Below are positions 1-6,664 of a DNA stretch of 25,018 nucleotides, piece after piece. The notes beneath the pieces are model-generated. The model was not told the DNA's origin. It was given only the letters and a program-made list of their open reading frames with translations, and did no database searches. The stretch is from Treponema sp. UBA937. GTDB taxonomy: Bacteria > Spirochaetota > Spirochaetia > Treponematales > Breznakiellaceae. The DNA lies in contig DBDH01000082.1 in assembly GCA_002293455.1 (NCBI GenBank), positions 1-25,018 on the forward strand, in the 5' to 3' direction. The position numbers and the translations under genes are program-made. How positions within the stretch are numbered: position 1 is the first letter of the stretch; every line of letters starts with the position of its first letter.

Positions 1-198
1 GATACGTCGGTGCAGGCAGAGAAAAACCGGGCGCTTGGTGTGGAAGATACGCTTGATGACAGAATAACCAGTGTCCAGACCGAGGCGAAGCAGTATACGG
101 ATACGTCGGTGCAGGCAGAAAAAGACCGCGCAACCGGAGCGGAGAATACTCTCAATAATAAGATAGATGAATCTATACAGTCAGAAAAAACCCGCGCT
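1..198 (+). repeat. 33-codon direct repeat in the tail fibre N-terminal part
   Basis: The 20-base start of the unit at position 1 recurs at position 100, giving a 99-bp (33-codon) period. The encoded pattern is TSVQAEK-x-RA-x-G-x-E-x-TL. A more diverged third copy follows (SIQSEKTRAETAEN). These units look like trimeric coiled-coil segments of the fibre shaft. Confidence 0.75.
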
Positions 199-2385
199 GA
201 AACGGCGGAAAACACAAAGATAGACAAATCGGCTGCCGGTACTGAAAAAAAACTGGTACAGTCAGTATCTGTCAAAGAAACAAGGAAAGAAACGATTGTT
301 TTACTGGTTAAGTCAACGAATGTTGAGACGGGAGTATCAACAGAATTTGAAGTTGTTTTACCGGTTACGAGTACTACGCAGGCCGGGGTCATGCCGTTTG
401 AAAGTTTTAAGCAAATTGATACGAATACGAAACGGATTGATGCTCTTGAGCGGGTTTCTATTATTTATGCGATTGATCTTGGAACGGAAAGCCCTACACA
501 GGCGGAACTGCAAGCTGTATATGAAGCCGCGTCTGGCGAAACAGGTGAACCGTTGGATCAAACGACGCTTGAAGACACGGGTACTCAAAAGAAATATACC
601 TGGTTTCAAACTTCCGGTGAATGGGTTGATATGGGGTATTCCGCGATTGGTTTGGCGGAGGCGGAGAAGCCGGGGCTTGTTGCGGGTTCGGAAGATGTGG
701 GGAAAGTGTTTGTTGAAAATGATGGGTCGATGAGTCTAAACGGATATTCTGATCTTGTGTCCGGGATAGCGAATGCGCAGAATACTGCTGACAGTAAGCA
801 AAACAAATTAAGCAGAACAATAGTAGGGAATGATAACGCAACGGCATCAGTTACTGATACTGGGGGGAACTTATCAATTGCACAGCCTGTAACGGTTGCC
901 ACTCCCGCGTCATCGGCAACGCAGATCACGGCGGGGACAAGGTCGCTAAGGGCTACGATAAAAATCATTATTGATAATATCGCTCATTTGTTTGCCAGTA
1001 AGCAAAATAACCTTAGCCGCACAGTAACCGGGAATGATAACGCAACCGGAACAGTAACCGATACCGGCGGGAATCTTTCTATTCCCACACCGGTAACTAT
1101 CACCGCTCCCGCCGCTTCCACAACTCAAGCAACAGCGGGAACTAAATCGTTAAGATCACTTGTTCAGATCATTGTGAATAATGTCGCTTCATTGTTTTCA
1201 ACAAAACAGAATAATCTCAATCGCACAGTAACCGGGAATGATAACGCAACCGGAACGGTATCCGACACTGGTGGTAATTTGTCTATTCCCCAGCCGGTTA
1301 CGGTTATTGCACCGGCGGCTTCTTCTACACAAATAACGGCAGGGACACGAACTCTTAGAGCAACAATCAAGATTTTAATTGATAATATTGCTTCATTATT
1401 TTCAACTAAGCAAAACAATCTTAATCGTACACTTATCGGAAACGACAACGCAACGGCATCAGTTACTGATACTGGGGGGAACTTATCAATTGCACAGCCT
1501 GTAACGGTAGCTGACCCCGTATCGTCGGCGACCCAGATCACGGCAGGAACAAGGTCGTTGAGGGCTACGATAAAAATCATCGTTGATAATATCGCTTCAT
1601 TATTTTCGACTAAACAAAATAATCTCAACCGCACAGTTGTAGGAAACGATAACGCGACAGCATCAGTTACAGATACCGGGGGAACACTGAATGTTGCCAT
1701 TCCGGTAGTGGTTGCTGACCCTTCCGCATCAACCACACAAGCAACGGCCGGAACGAAGACACTAAGAAGCATAATACAAATCATTGTAAATAATATCGCT
1801 GACTACTTTGTCCATAAATCGGCAACATCCGCACACAACGCAACATCAACGGCTACCGCAAGCAGAATTATGATGAGAGATTCTGCCGGTAGAGCGAAGG
1901 TAGCGGCTCCTTCCGCGGTTGATGACATTGCGAATAAAGCGTATGTTGATTCAAATGTTTTAAAAAAAAGATATGTACACAATTTAGAAATAAACGCAAA
2001 TTCTGGTAATTATTTGACTTCTTCTGGTATGGCATTAAGAGCTTACGTTACTGTTTTTTCTACTAGTAATACACCTATTACAACTACAACACAACTTGTT
2101 CAATACCTTAATTCTATAGGTGCAGTATATGATGGTACAGGTGGTGGTAAATACTATGTGGCCAGTGGAGCAGGTAAAAATTTCAATAACACTAATCAAA
2201 TAATTACTATAAGAGGTATAGCTGTATCAAATAAAGATACAAATATATTACAGATACTTACTAATTATACAAGAATTAGCGGTAGTGGTAGTGATTTTAA
2301 TTTAACATCAACTTCGCACGATATAACAGCAACATACACAAGTGTAACAGTGAAGGATAATCTAATAATAGATTTAACCGTATAA
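1..2385 (+). CDS. Phage tail fibre / receptor-binding protein, 5' end outside the window
   Basis: The frame is open from base 1 (D-T-S-V-Q-A-E-K), so the internal GTG at 10 is not the true start and the protein is at least 795 residues long. The visible N-terminal part carries 33-residue coiled-coil-like units rich in A, E, K and T. A middle part of about 100 residues follows, and then five tandem 68-residue units (802-1821), each with a VGNDNA or TGNDNA motif followed by DTGG. After these comes an ANKAYVDS motif (about 1933-1956), which is common in phage tail fibres just before the tip. The final 140 residues are rich in S, T, N and G and are probably the receptor-binding tip. The gene is followed by a lysis cassette on the same strand, which fits the end of a late phage operon. 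The fibre assignment rests on architecture, not on a recognised family. Confidence 0.85.
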   Translation, partial: DTSVQAEKNRALGVEDTLDDRITSVQTEAKQYTDTSVQAEKDRATGAENTLNNKIDESIQSEKTRAETAENTKIDKSAAGTEKKLVQSVSVKETRKETIVLLVKSTNVETGVSTEFEVVLPVTSTTQAGVMPFESFKQIDTNTKRIDALERVSIIYAIDLGTESPTQAELQAVYEAASGETGEPLDQTTLEDTGTQKKYTWFQTSGEWVDMGYSAIGLAEAEKPGLVAGSEDVGKVFVENDGSMSLNGYSDLVSGIANAQNTADSKQNKLSRTIVGNDNATASVTDTGGNLSIAQPVTVATPASSATQITAGTRSLRATIKIIIDNIAHLFASKQNNLSRTVTGNDNATGTVTDTGGNLSIPTPVTITAPAASTTQATAGTKSLRSLVQIIVNNVASLFSTKQNNLNRTVTGNDNATGTVSDTGGNLSIPQPVTVIAPAASSTQITAGTRTLRATIKILIDNIASLFSTKQNNLNRTLIGNDNATASVTDTGGNLSIAQPVTVADPVSSATQITAGTRSLRATIKIIVDNIASLFSTKQNNLNRTVVGNDNATASVTDTGGTLNVAIPVVVADPSASTTQATAGTKTLRSIIQIIVNNIADYFVHKSATSAHNATSTATASRIMMRDSAGRAKVAAPSAVDDIANKAYVDSNVLKKRYVHNLEINANSGNYLTSSGMALRAYVTVFSTSNTPITTTTQLVQYLNSIGAVYDGTGGGKYYVASGAGKNFNNTNQIITIRGIAVSNKDTNILQILTNYTRISGSGSDFNLTSTSHDITATYTSVTVKDNLIIDLTV
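802..1821 (+). repeat. Five tandem 204-bp (68-codon) repeats in the tail fibre gene
   Basis: Units begin at about 802, 1006, 1210, 1414 and 1618. Each encodes N-[KN]-L-[SN]-RT-x2-GNDNA followed by a threonine- and valine-rich stretch and a hydrophobic IIDNI or IVNNI segment ending at KQN. Units 1 and 4 share a long near-identical DNA stretch beginning at GCATCAGTTACTGATACTGG, whereas the other units differ at many silent positions. This points to recent duplication or gene conversion. Confidence 0.9.
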
Positions 2386-2442
2386 GTATCAAATTATACT
2401 AAAAACAGAGAAAAAAATATGTTTGTTTAAACAGAAAAAACT

Positions 2443-2471
2443 AAAATGAGCTTTTAAGGTATCTCATTTTT
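2443..2471 (+). terminator. Possible weak terminator after the tail fibre gene
   Basis: An 8-bp inverted repeat (AAAATGAG / CTCATTTT) with a 12-base loop is followed by one further T, so the T-run is part of the stem. It lies in the 105-bp gap between the tail fibre and the next phage gene. It could reduce read-through or serve as an RNA-processing hairpin. Confidence 0.4.
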
Positions 2472-2476
2472 GCTAT

Positions 2477-2485
2477 AAGGGAGGA
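2477..2485 (+). promoter_or_regulatory. Strong ribosome-binding site
   Basis: AAGGGAGGA ends five bases before the ATG at 2491. It is a near-perfect Shine-Dalgarno sequence and fixes the start of the next gene. Confidence 0.8.
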
Positions 2486-2490
2486 AGAAT

Positions 2491-3126
2491 ATGAACATTG
2501 ATTTAAGCACGATACCGTATCTCAATCTGATCACCATAGTGGTGTTTGCGGTTATCGTTTTGGTGATCATTCGCAGACTGGGAATCAAGAGCATCGGTCC
2601 AATTAAGCTGGAATACGAAGATCAGGATTCTATGGCGTCGTTGAACCGTAAAAATGATCAGGCGGATAGTAATCTCCAAGATCGAATGCGTGACTATGTA
2701 GATGAACTTGGTGAAACAATGGAAGCATGTATCGAATGCGATCCTTTAATTGCCTACGCTTTGAGCAGCTCACTTCGATTCCCGTTCTATAAAACAGTTA
2801 ACAATAATCATTTTACCACAGTCCTCATGCCGGAAAACATCGCGGCTTACAAAGAACGCTTACTCATACAACTGCAAAACCGATACCACAAAGTTGAAAA
2901 ATTGTCGAATGGAGAACTGCCGCCTTTCAGCGACAAGAAAGAAATTATTATCAGCTGGGTGGAAAAGTTTATTTCTTTCCTCAAAGGGGAAGTCATTGTT
3001 ACTTGCAAAGAAAAACTCAAGAATAACGAGCGGTACAAGAAATCGATCAAATCAACACGATGGAACGACATCATCAGCGAAAACGAAGAAAAGAACAAAA
3101 ACTATATCAAGGAGCTTGAAGAATGA
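2491..3126 (+). CDS. Phage protein with N-terminal membrane anchor, function unknown
   Basis: This 211-residue protein has one clear transmembrane helix (about residues 11-28, rich in I and V) followed by a basic RR, so the bulk is probably cytoplasmic. The remainder is charged and largely helical with no motif I recognise. The start is set by a strong Shine-Dalgarno sequence. Its stop codon overlaps the amidase ATG by four bases (ATGA), so the two are probably translationally coupled. Its place immediately before the endolysin is where a holin or a regulator of lysis is often found. A single helix with a large soluble domain is not a classical holin, however, so I leave the function open. 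Confidence 0.75.
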   Translation: MNIDLSTIPYLNLITIVVFAVIVLVIIRRLGIKSIGPIKLEYEDQDSMASLNRKNDQADSNLQDRMRDYVDELGETMEACIECDPLIAYALSSSLRFPFYKTVNNNHFTTVLMPENIAAYKERLLIQLQNRYHKVEKLSNGELPPFSDKKEIIISWVEKFISFLKGEVIVTCKEKLKNNERYKKSIKSTRWNDIISENEEKNKNYIKELEE

Positions 3127-3722
3127 CTATTCGGGATAATCTTCTTACGAAAAGAAGCAAGAACCGGCCGTGGTTTCCGCTTATCGATTTGCGCGCAATC
3201 GTTTTACATTGGACAGCGGCGGCGAAGCAGGATGTCGATGACACACGAGATTGGTTTGAGAGCGGCAATGTCTATGGTTCGGCTCATTATATCATTGGGC
3301 ATGAGGGTAATTGTATCCGGTGTATTCCTGATGACGAGGCAGCGTATCACATCGGCAGTTCGCAGATTGATCCGGCATCGGGAAAGATATATACCGATCA
3401 TGCGCGTGAGCTGTTTGGGAAAGACGCGTTTAGCGGGAAGACTTCTTATGGTGAATGTATCACGCCTAATTTCTTTTCAATTGGGATTGAGATTGAACCG
3501 CTTGATCTTGATCCTGGAAGACTGTCGGAGAAGTCTCTTGATACTGCCGCGAAACTGTGCGTGGAACTGTGCCGCAGATATGATAAGCCGACATCGATAA
3601 TCACAACGCATCATAAGGTTGTCGGCTGGAAGGATTGTCCGAAGATTTGGGCAGATCATCCGGATCAATTTGAGTGTTTTGTTAAAGCTGTAGAATTGTT
3701 TTTGAGGAAGTATCATGAATGA
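3123..3722 (+). CDS. Phage endolysin: N-acetylmuramoyl-L-alanine amidase (Amidase_2 / T7 lysozyme-type)
   Basis: The 199-residue protein cleaves the amide bond between N-acetylmuramic acid and L-alanine in peptidoglycan. The expected zinc-site pattern is visible. His29 lies in IVLHWTAA, and His164 and Cys172 lie in HHKVVGWKDCP. Lys170 sits two residues before the cysteine, the same His-8-Cys and Lys-2-Cys spacing as in T7 lysozyme. An AHYIIGHEG segment (about 54-62) and SIGIEIE (about 119-125) also match the family. There is no signal peptide, so export would need a holin or another route. It overlaps the upstream gene by four bases, and its stop overlaps the start region of the two spanin-like ORFs. 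Confidence 0.93.
   Translation: MTIRDNLLTKRSKNRPWFPLIDLRAIVLHWTAAAKQDVDDTRDWFESGNVYGSAHYIIGHEGNCIRCIPDDEAAYHIGSSQIDPASGKIYTDHARELFGKDAFSGKTSYGECITPNFFSIGIEIEPLDLDPGRLSEKSLDTAAKLCVELCRRYDKPTSIITTHHKVVGWKDCPKIWADHPDQFECFVKAVELFLRKYHE
3704..3721 (+). promoter_or_regulatory. Single Shine-Dalgarno followed by two ATGs in different frames
   Basis: GAGGAAG at 3704-3710 precedes ATG at 3715 (seven bases after GAGG) and a second ATG at 3719 (eleven bases after GAGG). The two starts are four bases apart and open different long frames. The amidase stop (3720-3722) lies inside the second start. Confidence 0.7.
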
Positions 3723-4215
3723 AAAAACTAAGACGAATCTTTTTATTATCAGTCTTATTGCTGTTGCTTTGTGGGCTGTCTCTGTCAGCATTGCAGCCGG
3801 AATCTTTTTCCACGGCCGAAATACAGCAAGAGATGAACTTACTGCAATCAGAGAAGCTACAACTGATGAACGGTTACAATCTAATCTCGATTCAATATCA
3901 ACCCGGAACGTTGAACTTGAACGAATCAACAAAGACCTTTCCGATGAACTCAGAACAGCTTCCGCCGTCAATACCAAACTTACCGGAATCATCGACCGAG
4001 CTGCGAGACTTGCTGAATCAGGGAGACAGTCTGTTCAAGAGGCTCGACAATCAGTTGATGGGGCTTCAGGAACAGTTAATGAACTCCGAAACAACTATCA
4101 TCAGCTTGCAAACCTTGTTATCACAAGCGAAAGAAACTATAACGCAATTATCGGCGAACTTGGCAAAGGCGCAGATGTGGGCGGAGCAGATGGGGGAACG
4201 GCTTCAGGAGAATAA
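3715..4215 (+). CDS. Putative inner-membrane spanin (Rz-like), overlapping frame
   Basis: The 166-residue product has a short charged N-terminus, one transmembrane helix (about residues 8-32) and a long charged helical periplasmic region rich in E, R, N and D. It ends in a glycine-rich tail. This matches the layout of an i-spanin, which joins with an outer-membrane partner to disrupt the outer envelope at phage lysis. It has the better-spaced Shine-Dalgarno of the two starts and uses ordinary codons such as GAA, GAT, CTT and AAC. It lies wholly inside the longer frame starting at 3719, as Rz1 lies inside Rz in lambda. Sequence identity to a known family is not apparent, so the call rests on topology and gene order. 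Confidence 0.6.
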   Translation: MNEKTKTNLFIISLIAVALWAVSVSIAAGIFFHGRNTARDELTAIREATTDERLQSNLDSISTRNVELERINKDLSDELRTASAVNTKLTGIIDRAARLAESGRQSVQEARQSVDGASGTVNELRNNYHQLANLVITSERNYNAIIGELGKGADVGGADGGTASGE

Positions 4216-4486
4216 TGAGGATTTAACGTCCGCTTACGATCATCTTGATTTGTTGAATCAACAAAATGCCGCATTGAAAATTGAAGCTGAAAAGTATCGG
4301 AAACAAGCGGGACGAAACGCAGTGATCGGGTTCGGGTTTGCCGGTGTTGGTTTTGGCGTTGGAACTCCTTTGCTAATTCAAGGCATCCAGACAGATAATC
4401 AAACGATGCTATGGTCTGGAGCTGGAACGATTATAGGCACAACCGGGATATGGCTTTTGGGCCATTACTTGTTTCAGTGGTGGTGA
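3719..4486 (+). CDS. Putative spanin-like envelope protein with N-terminal signal and C-terminal membrane hairpin
   Basis: The 255-residue product starts with MKKLRR and a leucine-rich signal segment containing Cys18, then ALQPE. Cys18 follows leucine, so it is not a standard lipobox, although spirochaete lipoboxes are relaxed. Cleavage after SLSA is the alternative. A helical, probably coiled-coil region spans about residues 92-198. Two glycine-rich hydrophobic segments follow at about 200-223 and 229-252. A protein anchored at both ends resembles a unimolecular spanin. The frame continues 270 bases past the overlapping ORF with no change in character, so it is probably a real gene. Its stop lies one base before the convergent integrase stop. 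Confidence 0.6.
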   Translation: MKKLRRIFLLSVLLLLLCGLSLSALQPESFSTAEIQQEMNLLQSEKLQLMNGYNLISIQYQPGTLNLNESTKTFPMNSEQLPPSIPNLPESSTELRDLLNQGDSLFKRLDNQLMGLQEQLMNSETTIISLQTLLSQAKETITQLSANLAKAQMWAEQMGERLQENNEDLTSAYDHLDLLNQQNAALKIEAEKYRKQAGRNAVIGFGFAGVGFGVGTPLLIQGIQTDNQTMLWSGAGTIIGTTGIWLLGHYLFQWW

Positions 4487-4487
4487 T

Positions 4488-5540
4488 TTAATTAATTTCA
4501 ATGGACGGAATATTATCCACGGCTTCGCGCTTCATTTTTTGCGTTGCCCTGGAATATACAAGTGTCGTTTTTATATCTGTATGTCCCAGCAATTTTGAAA
4601 CCGTGAAAATGTCGGCGCCGTTATCTAATGATAATACCGCAAAGGTGTGCCGGGCGATATGCCATCCGAGGTTGAAACGTAGCTCAGCTTTTTCTCCGAT
4701 TCTCCGGAGATAATTATTCAGAGTGTCTTGTATACTTGAGAGACGTTTAAATACCGGTTCTTTTTGATCGTGCATTTTTCCGTCATCAATTATTTTATAT
4801 GCAATGTGATGAAGCGGAATACTTACAACATTTTTTGTCTTTATTTGCTTTTTCACAATTTCCATTCTTTCGATGTTAATGTCTTTCCAATAGAGTGATT
4901 TTAAATCTGATATGCGTAGTCCGGTAAAACAGGCAAACAAAAAAGCGGTTTTTACTTCTGTATAAAGTTCTCCGCTTGCTTCTATATTGGAAATCCTCTG
5001 TATTTCTTCCGGTGTGAGATGCGGCTTATCTGGGTTTGTGGTCTTTATACTTCGCACTCCTTCGGTTGGATTCTTCAATATGAGATTATCGCGGACTGCC
5101 TGATTGAGACATATTCTGATTGCGTATGCATACGAGTTTGCGGTATTTTGAGATAATCCGCTGCTTTTTTCTAAATACCGTTGAAAATCGTTAAACCATA
5201 TTGAGGTGATTTGATTGAGCGGGATTCGGTCTCCTTTTGGAAACTTTTTTAAATGCGGCAGCACTTTATTGATTCGATCTTTTGGGTTCTTTGTTTTTCC
5301 AATTTCCTCCATGTAATCGTAGAGCGAAATCTTATTTTTTACCTGATCTATAATTCCCCATGTCTCAGAAAAAATCTGTTCTTCTCTTTTATTTCGGGCT
5401 ATTTCTGCCAGTCTCCAAGCTTCTTTATCGTGATATTTATCTCCGGTAAGTGTCAACTGTAAACTTTCCCATTTTCTTTCGCCTTTTATGTATATATCGA
5501 GGTAGAGTTTCTTTTTATTTTCCCTTATTTTTACTGACAT
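4488..5540 (-). CDS. int: Prophage tyrosine recombinase (integrase)
   Basis: The 350-residue site-specific recombinase has an N-terminal arm-type DNA-binding part (about 1-60), a SAM-like core-binding domain (about 72-165) and a catalytic domain. Catalytic residues are visible: Arg209 in TGLRISDL, Lys near 232-236, His294 and Arg297 in WHIARHTF, His320 in LLGH, and the nucleophile Tyr329 in VYSRAT. I place the start at 5540 because GGAGA lies four bases upstream. A further in-frame ATG at 5585 would overlap the likely -10 element. The gene sits between the lysis cassette and the 3' end of tRNA-Leu, the usual place for an integrase at the end of a prophage. The domain style recalls integrases of Bacteroidetes elements. 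Confidence 0.95.
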   Translation of the reverse strand: MSVKIRENKKKLYLDIYIKGERKWESLQLTLTGDKYHDKEAWRLAEIARNKREEQIFSETWGIIDQVKNKISLYDYMEEIGKTKNPKDRINKVLPHLKKFPKGDRIPLNQITSIWFNDFQRYLEKSSGLSQNTANSYAYAIRICLNQAVRDNLILKNPTEGVRSIKTTNPDKPHLTPEEIQRISNIEASGELYTEVKTAFLFACFTGLRISDLKSLYWKDINIERMEIVKKQIKTKNVVSIPLHHIAYKIIDDGKMHDQKEPVFKRLSSIQDTLNNYLRRIGEKAELRFNLGWHIARHTFAVLSLDNGADIFTVSKLLGHTDIKTTLVYSRATQKMKREAVDNIPSIEIN

Positions 5541-5576
5541 AGTATCTCCATACATTGCTTTTTTTCGCCTACAAAT

Positions 5577-5606
5577 AGTATACAAAAAAAGATAAATATA
5601 TGTAAA
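5577..5606 (-). promoter_or_regulatory. Predicted integrase promoter
   Basis: On the minus strand, TTTACA (5601-5606) and TATACT (5577-5582) are separated by 18 bases. Transcription would start near 5570, leaving a leader of about 30 bases with the GGAGA site before the ATG at 5540. Confidence 0.55.
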
Positions 5607-5620
5607 GATACATAAACATA

Positions 5621-5671
5621 AATAAAAACAATAGCTACCAACTCTTTACATTACAAAGAATTGATAGCTAT
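5621..5671 (-). terminator. Rho-independent terminator downstream of tRNA-Leu
   Basis: A 17-bp stem (arms 5655-5671 and 5631-5647) has a seven-base loop. Read on the minus strand, the two imperfect positions become G-U wobble pairs. The stem is followed by TGTTTTTATTTATG. The strand preference and T-rich tail fit termination of the tRNA transcript. The hairpin lies on the phage side of the tRNA, so in the integrated state it may be phage-supplied. Confidence 0.7.
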
Positions 5672-5702
5672 ATACAAACATGGATAAATAAGTATAATAG
5701 AA

Positions 5703-5786
5703 TGCCAGGAACGGGAGTTGAACCCGTACCCCCTATACGGAGAGGGGATTTTAAGTCCCCGGTGTCTACCATTCCACCACCCTGGC
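5703..5786 (-). tRNA. tRNA-Leu (anticodon UAA)
   Basis: The 84-base gene folds as a class II tRNA. The acceptor arm GCCAGGG pairs with TCCTGGC, with one G-U pair. The D-loop region contains TGGTAGACACC. The anticodon stem GGGGA/TCCCC encloses loop CTTAAAA, giving anticodon UAA. There is a long variable arm, and the T-loop is GTTCAACTC. The discriminator base is A, and CCA is not encoded, so a CCA-adding enzyme is needed. The 3' end faces the phage integrase and is the probable attachment site. A strong promoter lies immediately upstream. Confidence 0.97.
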
Positions 5787-5795
5787 AACGCTTGT

Positions 5796-5824
5796 ATTTT
5801 AGCAATATATGATGGTCTGGTCAA
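5796..5824 (-). promoter_or_regulatory. Promoter of tRNA-Leu
   Basis: On the minus strand, TTGACC (5819-5824) and TAAAAT (5796-5801) are separated by exactly 17 bases. The predicted start is two to four bases before the mature tRNA 5' end. Confidence 0.75.
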
Positions 5825-5842
5825 TAAGGATTGTAACAAAAG

Positions 5843-6649
5843 ATGAAAGGAATATTTGACACTCATGCGCATTTGTCGATGATTGATAAGCGGGGAATCG
5901 CGATAATTCCCAAAATAACAGAACTTTTTGCCTCGGGAATGGCCGGCATTATCGATATAGGAACAGAAGCGGACGATTTGACAAAAAGAATTGCGGCATA
6001 CGGCGATTTTAGCAAGATTTGGTTTAGCGCCGGAATCTGGCCTTCAAAAGAATCTATCGAAAACAGATACGAGGCTGTAAAAAAACTAACAGATGAAATC
6101 AATCAAGCGGCACCGGGGAAATTAGCCGCTATAGGGGAATGCGGCTTGGATAGACATTGGAATAATGATTCTTCCGGCGTAAACCTTGTCCATGAAGCGG
6201 AGCTTTTTTCCCTCCAGCTTGATCTCGCGGAAAAACTCAATCTGCCTGTCATTGTCCATTCACGGGACGCGCCTGAAGAAACGCTGGCTGTGTTAAGCCA
6301 GTTTCCGCGCGTTCAAAGCATCATTCATTGTTATTCTTATGGACCGAAGGAAGCAGAACAATTTCTTGCTTTAGGTTCCTATCTTTCTTTTTCCGGAACA
6401 CTCACCTATAGAAATACCGAAAACCTCAAACAAACACTTGCAATGTGTCCAAAAAACAGATTATTGTTTGAGACTGATTCCCCGTATCTCGCGCCTCTTC
6501 CGTTTCGTGGAAAAACTGCCGACCCCGGAATGACTACAGAAACCTACCGTTTCGCCGCGGAAAAACTGAAAATGAATTGGGAAGTGTTGAAAAAACAAGT
6601 TCTTGAAAATATTAATCGGGTTTTTAAGATAGATCTATCCGGTATATAA
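5843..6649 (+). CDS. tatD: TatD-family metal-dependent DNase
   Basis: This 268-residue TIM-barrel hydrolase has all the family metal ligands: His8 and His10 in DTHAHL, Glu99 in AIGECGLD, His139 in VIVHSRDA, His162 in IIHCYS, and Asp212 in FETDSPYLAP. The family removes nucleotides from DNA 3' ends and may also act as a D-aminoacyl-tRNA or general phosphodiesterase. Length and motif spacing are normal. The start has only a distant AAGGA (12 bases upstream). It is transcribed away from the tRNA gene and converges with the kinase gene, with 15 bases between the stops. Confidence 0.95.
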   Translation: MKGIFDTHAHLSMIDKRGIAIIPKITELFASGMAGIIDIGTEADDLTKRIAAYGDFSKIWFSAGIWPSKESIENRYEAVKKLTDEINQAAPGKLAAIGECGLDRHWNNDSSGVNLVHEAELFSLQLDLAEKLNLPVIVHSRDAPEETLAVLSQFPRVQSIIHCYSYGPKEAEQFLALGSYLSFSGTLTYRNTENLKQTLAMCPKNRLLFETDSPYLAPLPFRGKTADPGMTTETYRFAAEKLKMNWEVLKKQVLENINRVFKIDLSGI

Positions 6650-6664
6650 ACCAAAAGACCCTTG

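Noticed and set aside
1164..1784. 206-codon minus-strand open frame inside the tail fibre repeats
   Set aside because: It is antisense to the repeat units, and periodic sequence without stops produces it automatically. No start signal or sensible protein features support it.
1..2385. Diversity-generating retroelement target in the tail fibre
   Set aside because: No reverse transcriptase, template repeat or adenine-biased variation is visible in the window.
5540..5585. Upstream integrase start at 5585
   Set aside because: It overlaps the likely -10 region, while GGAGA supports the start at 5540.
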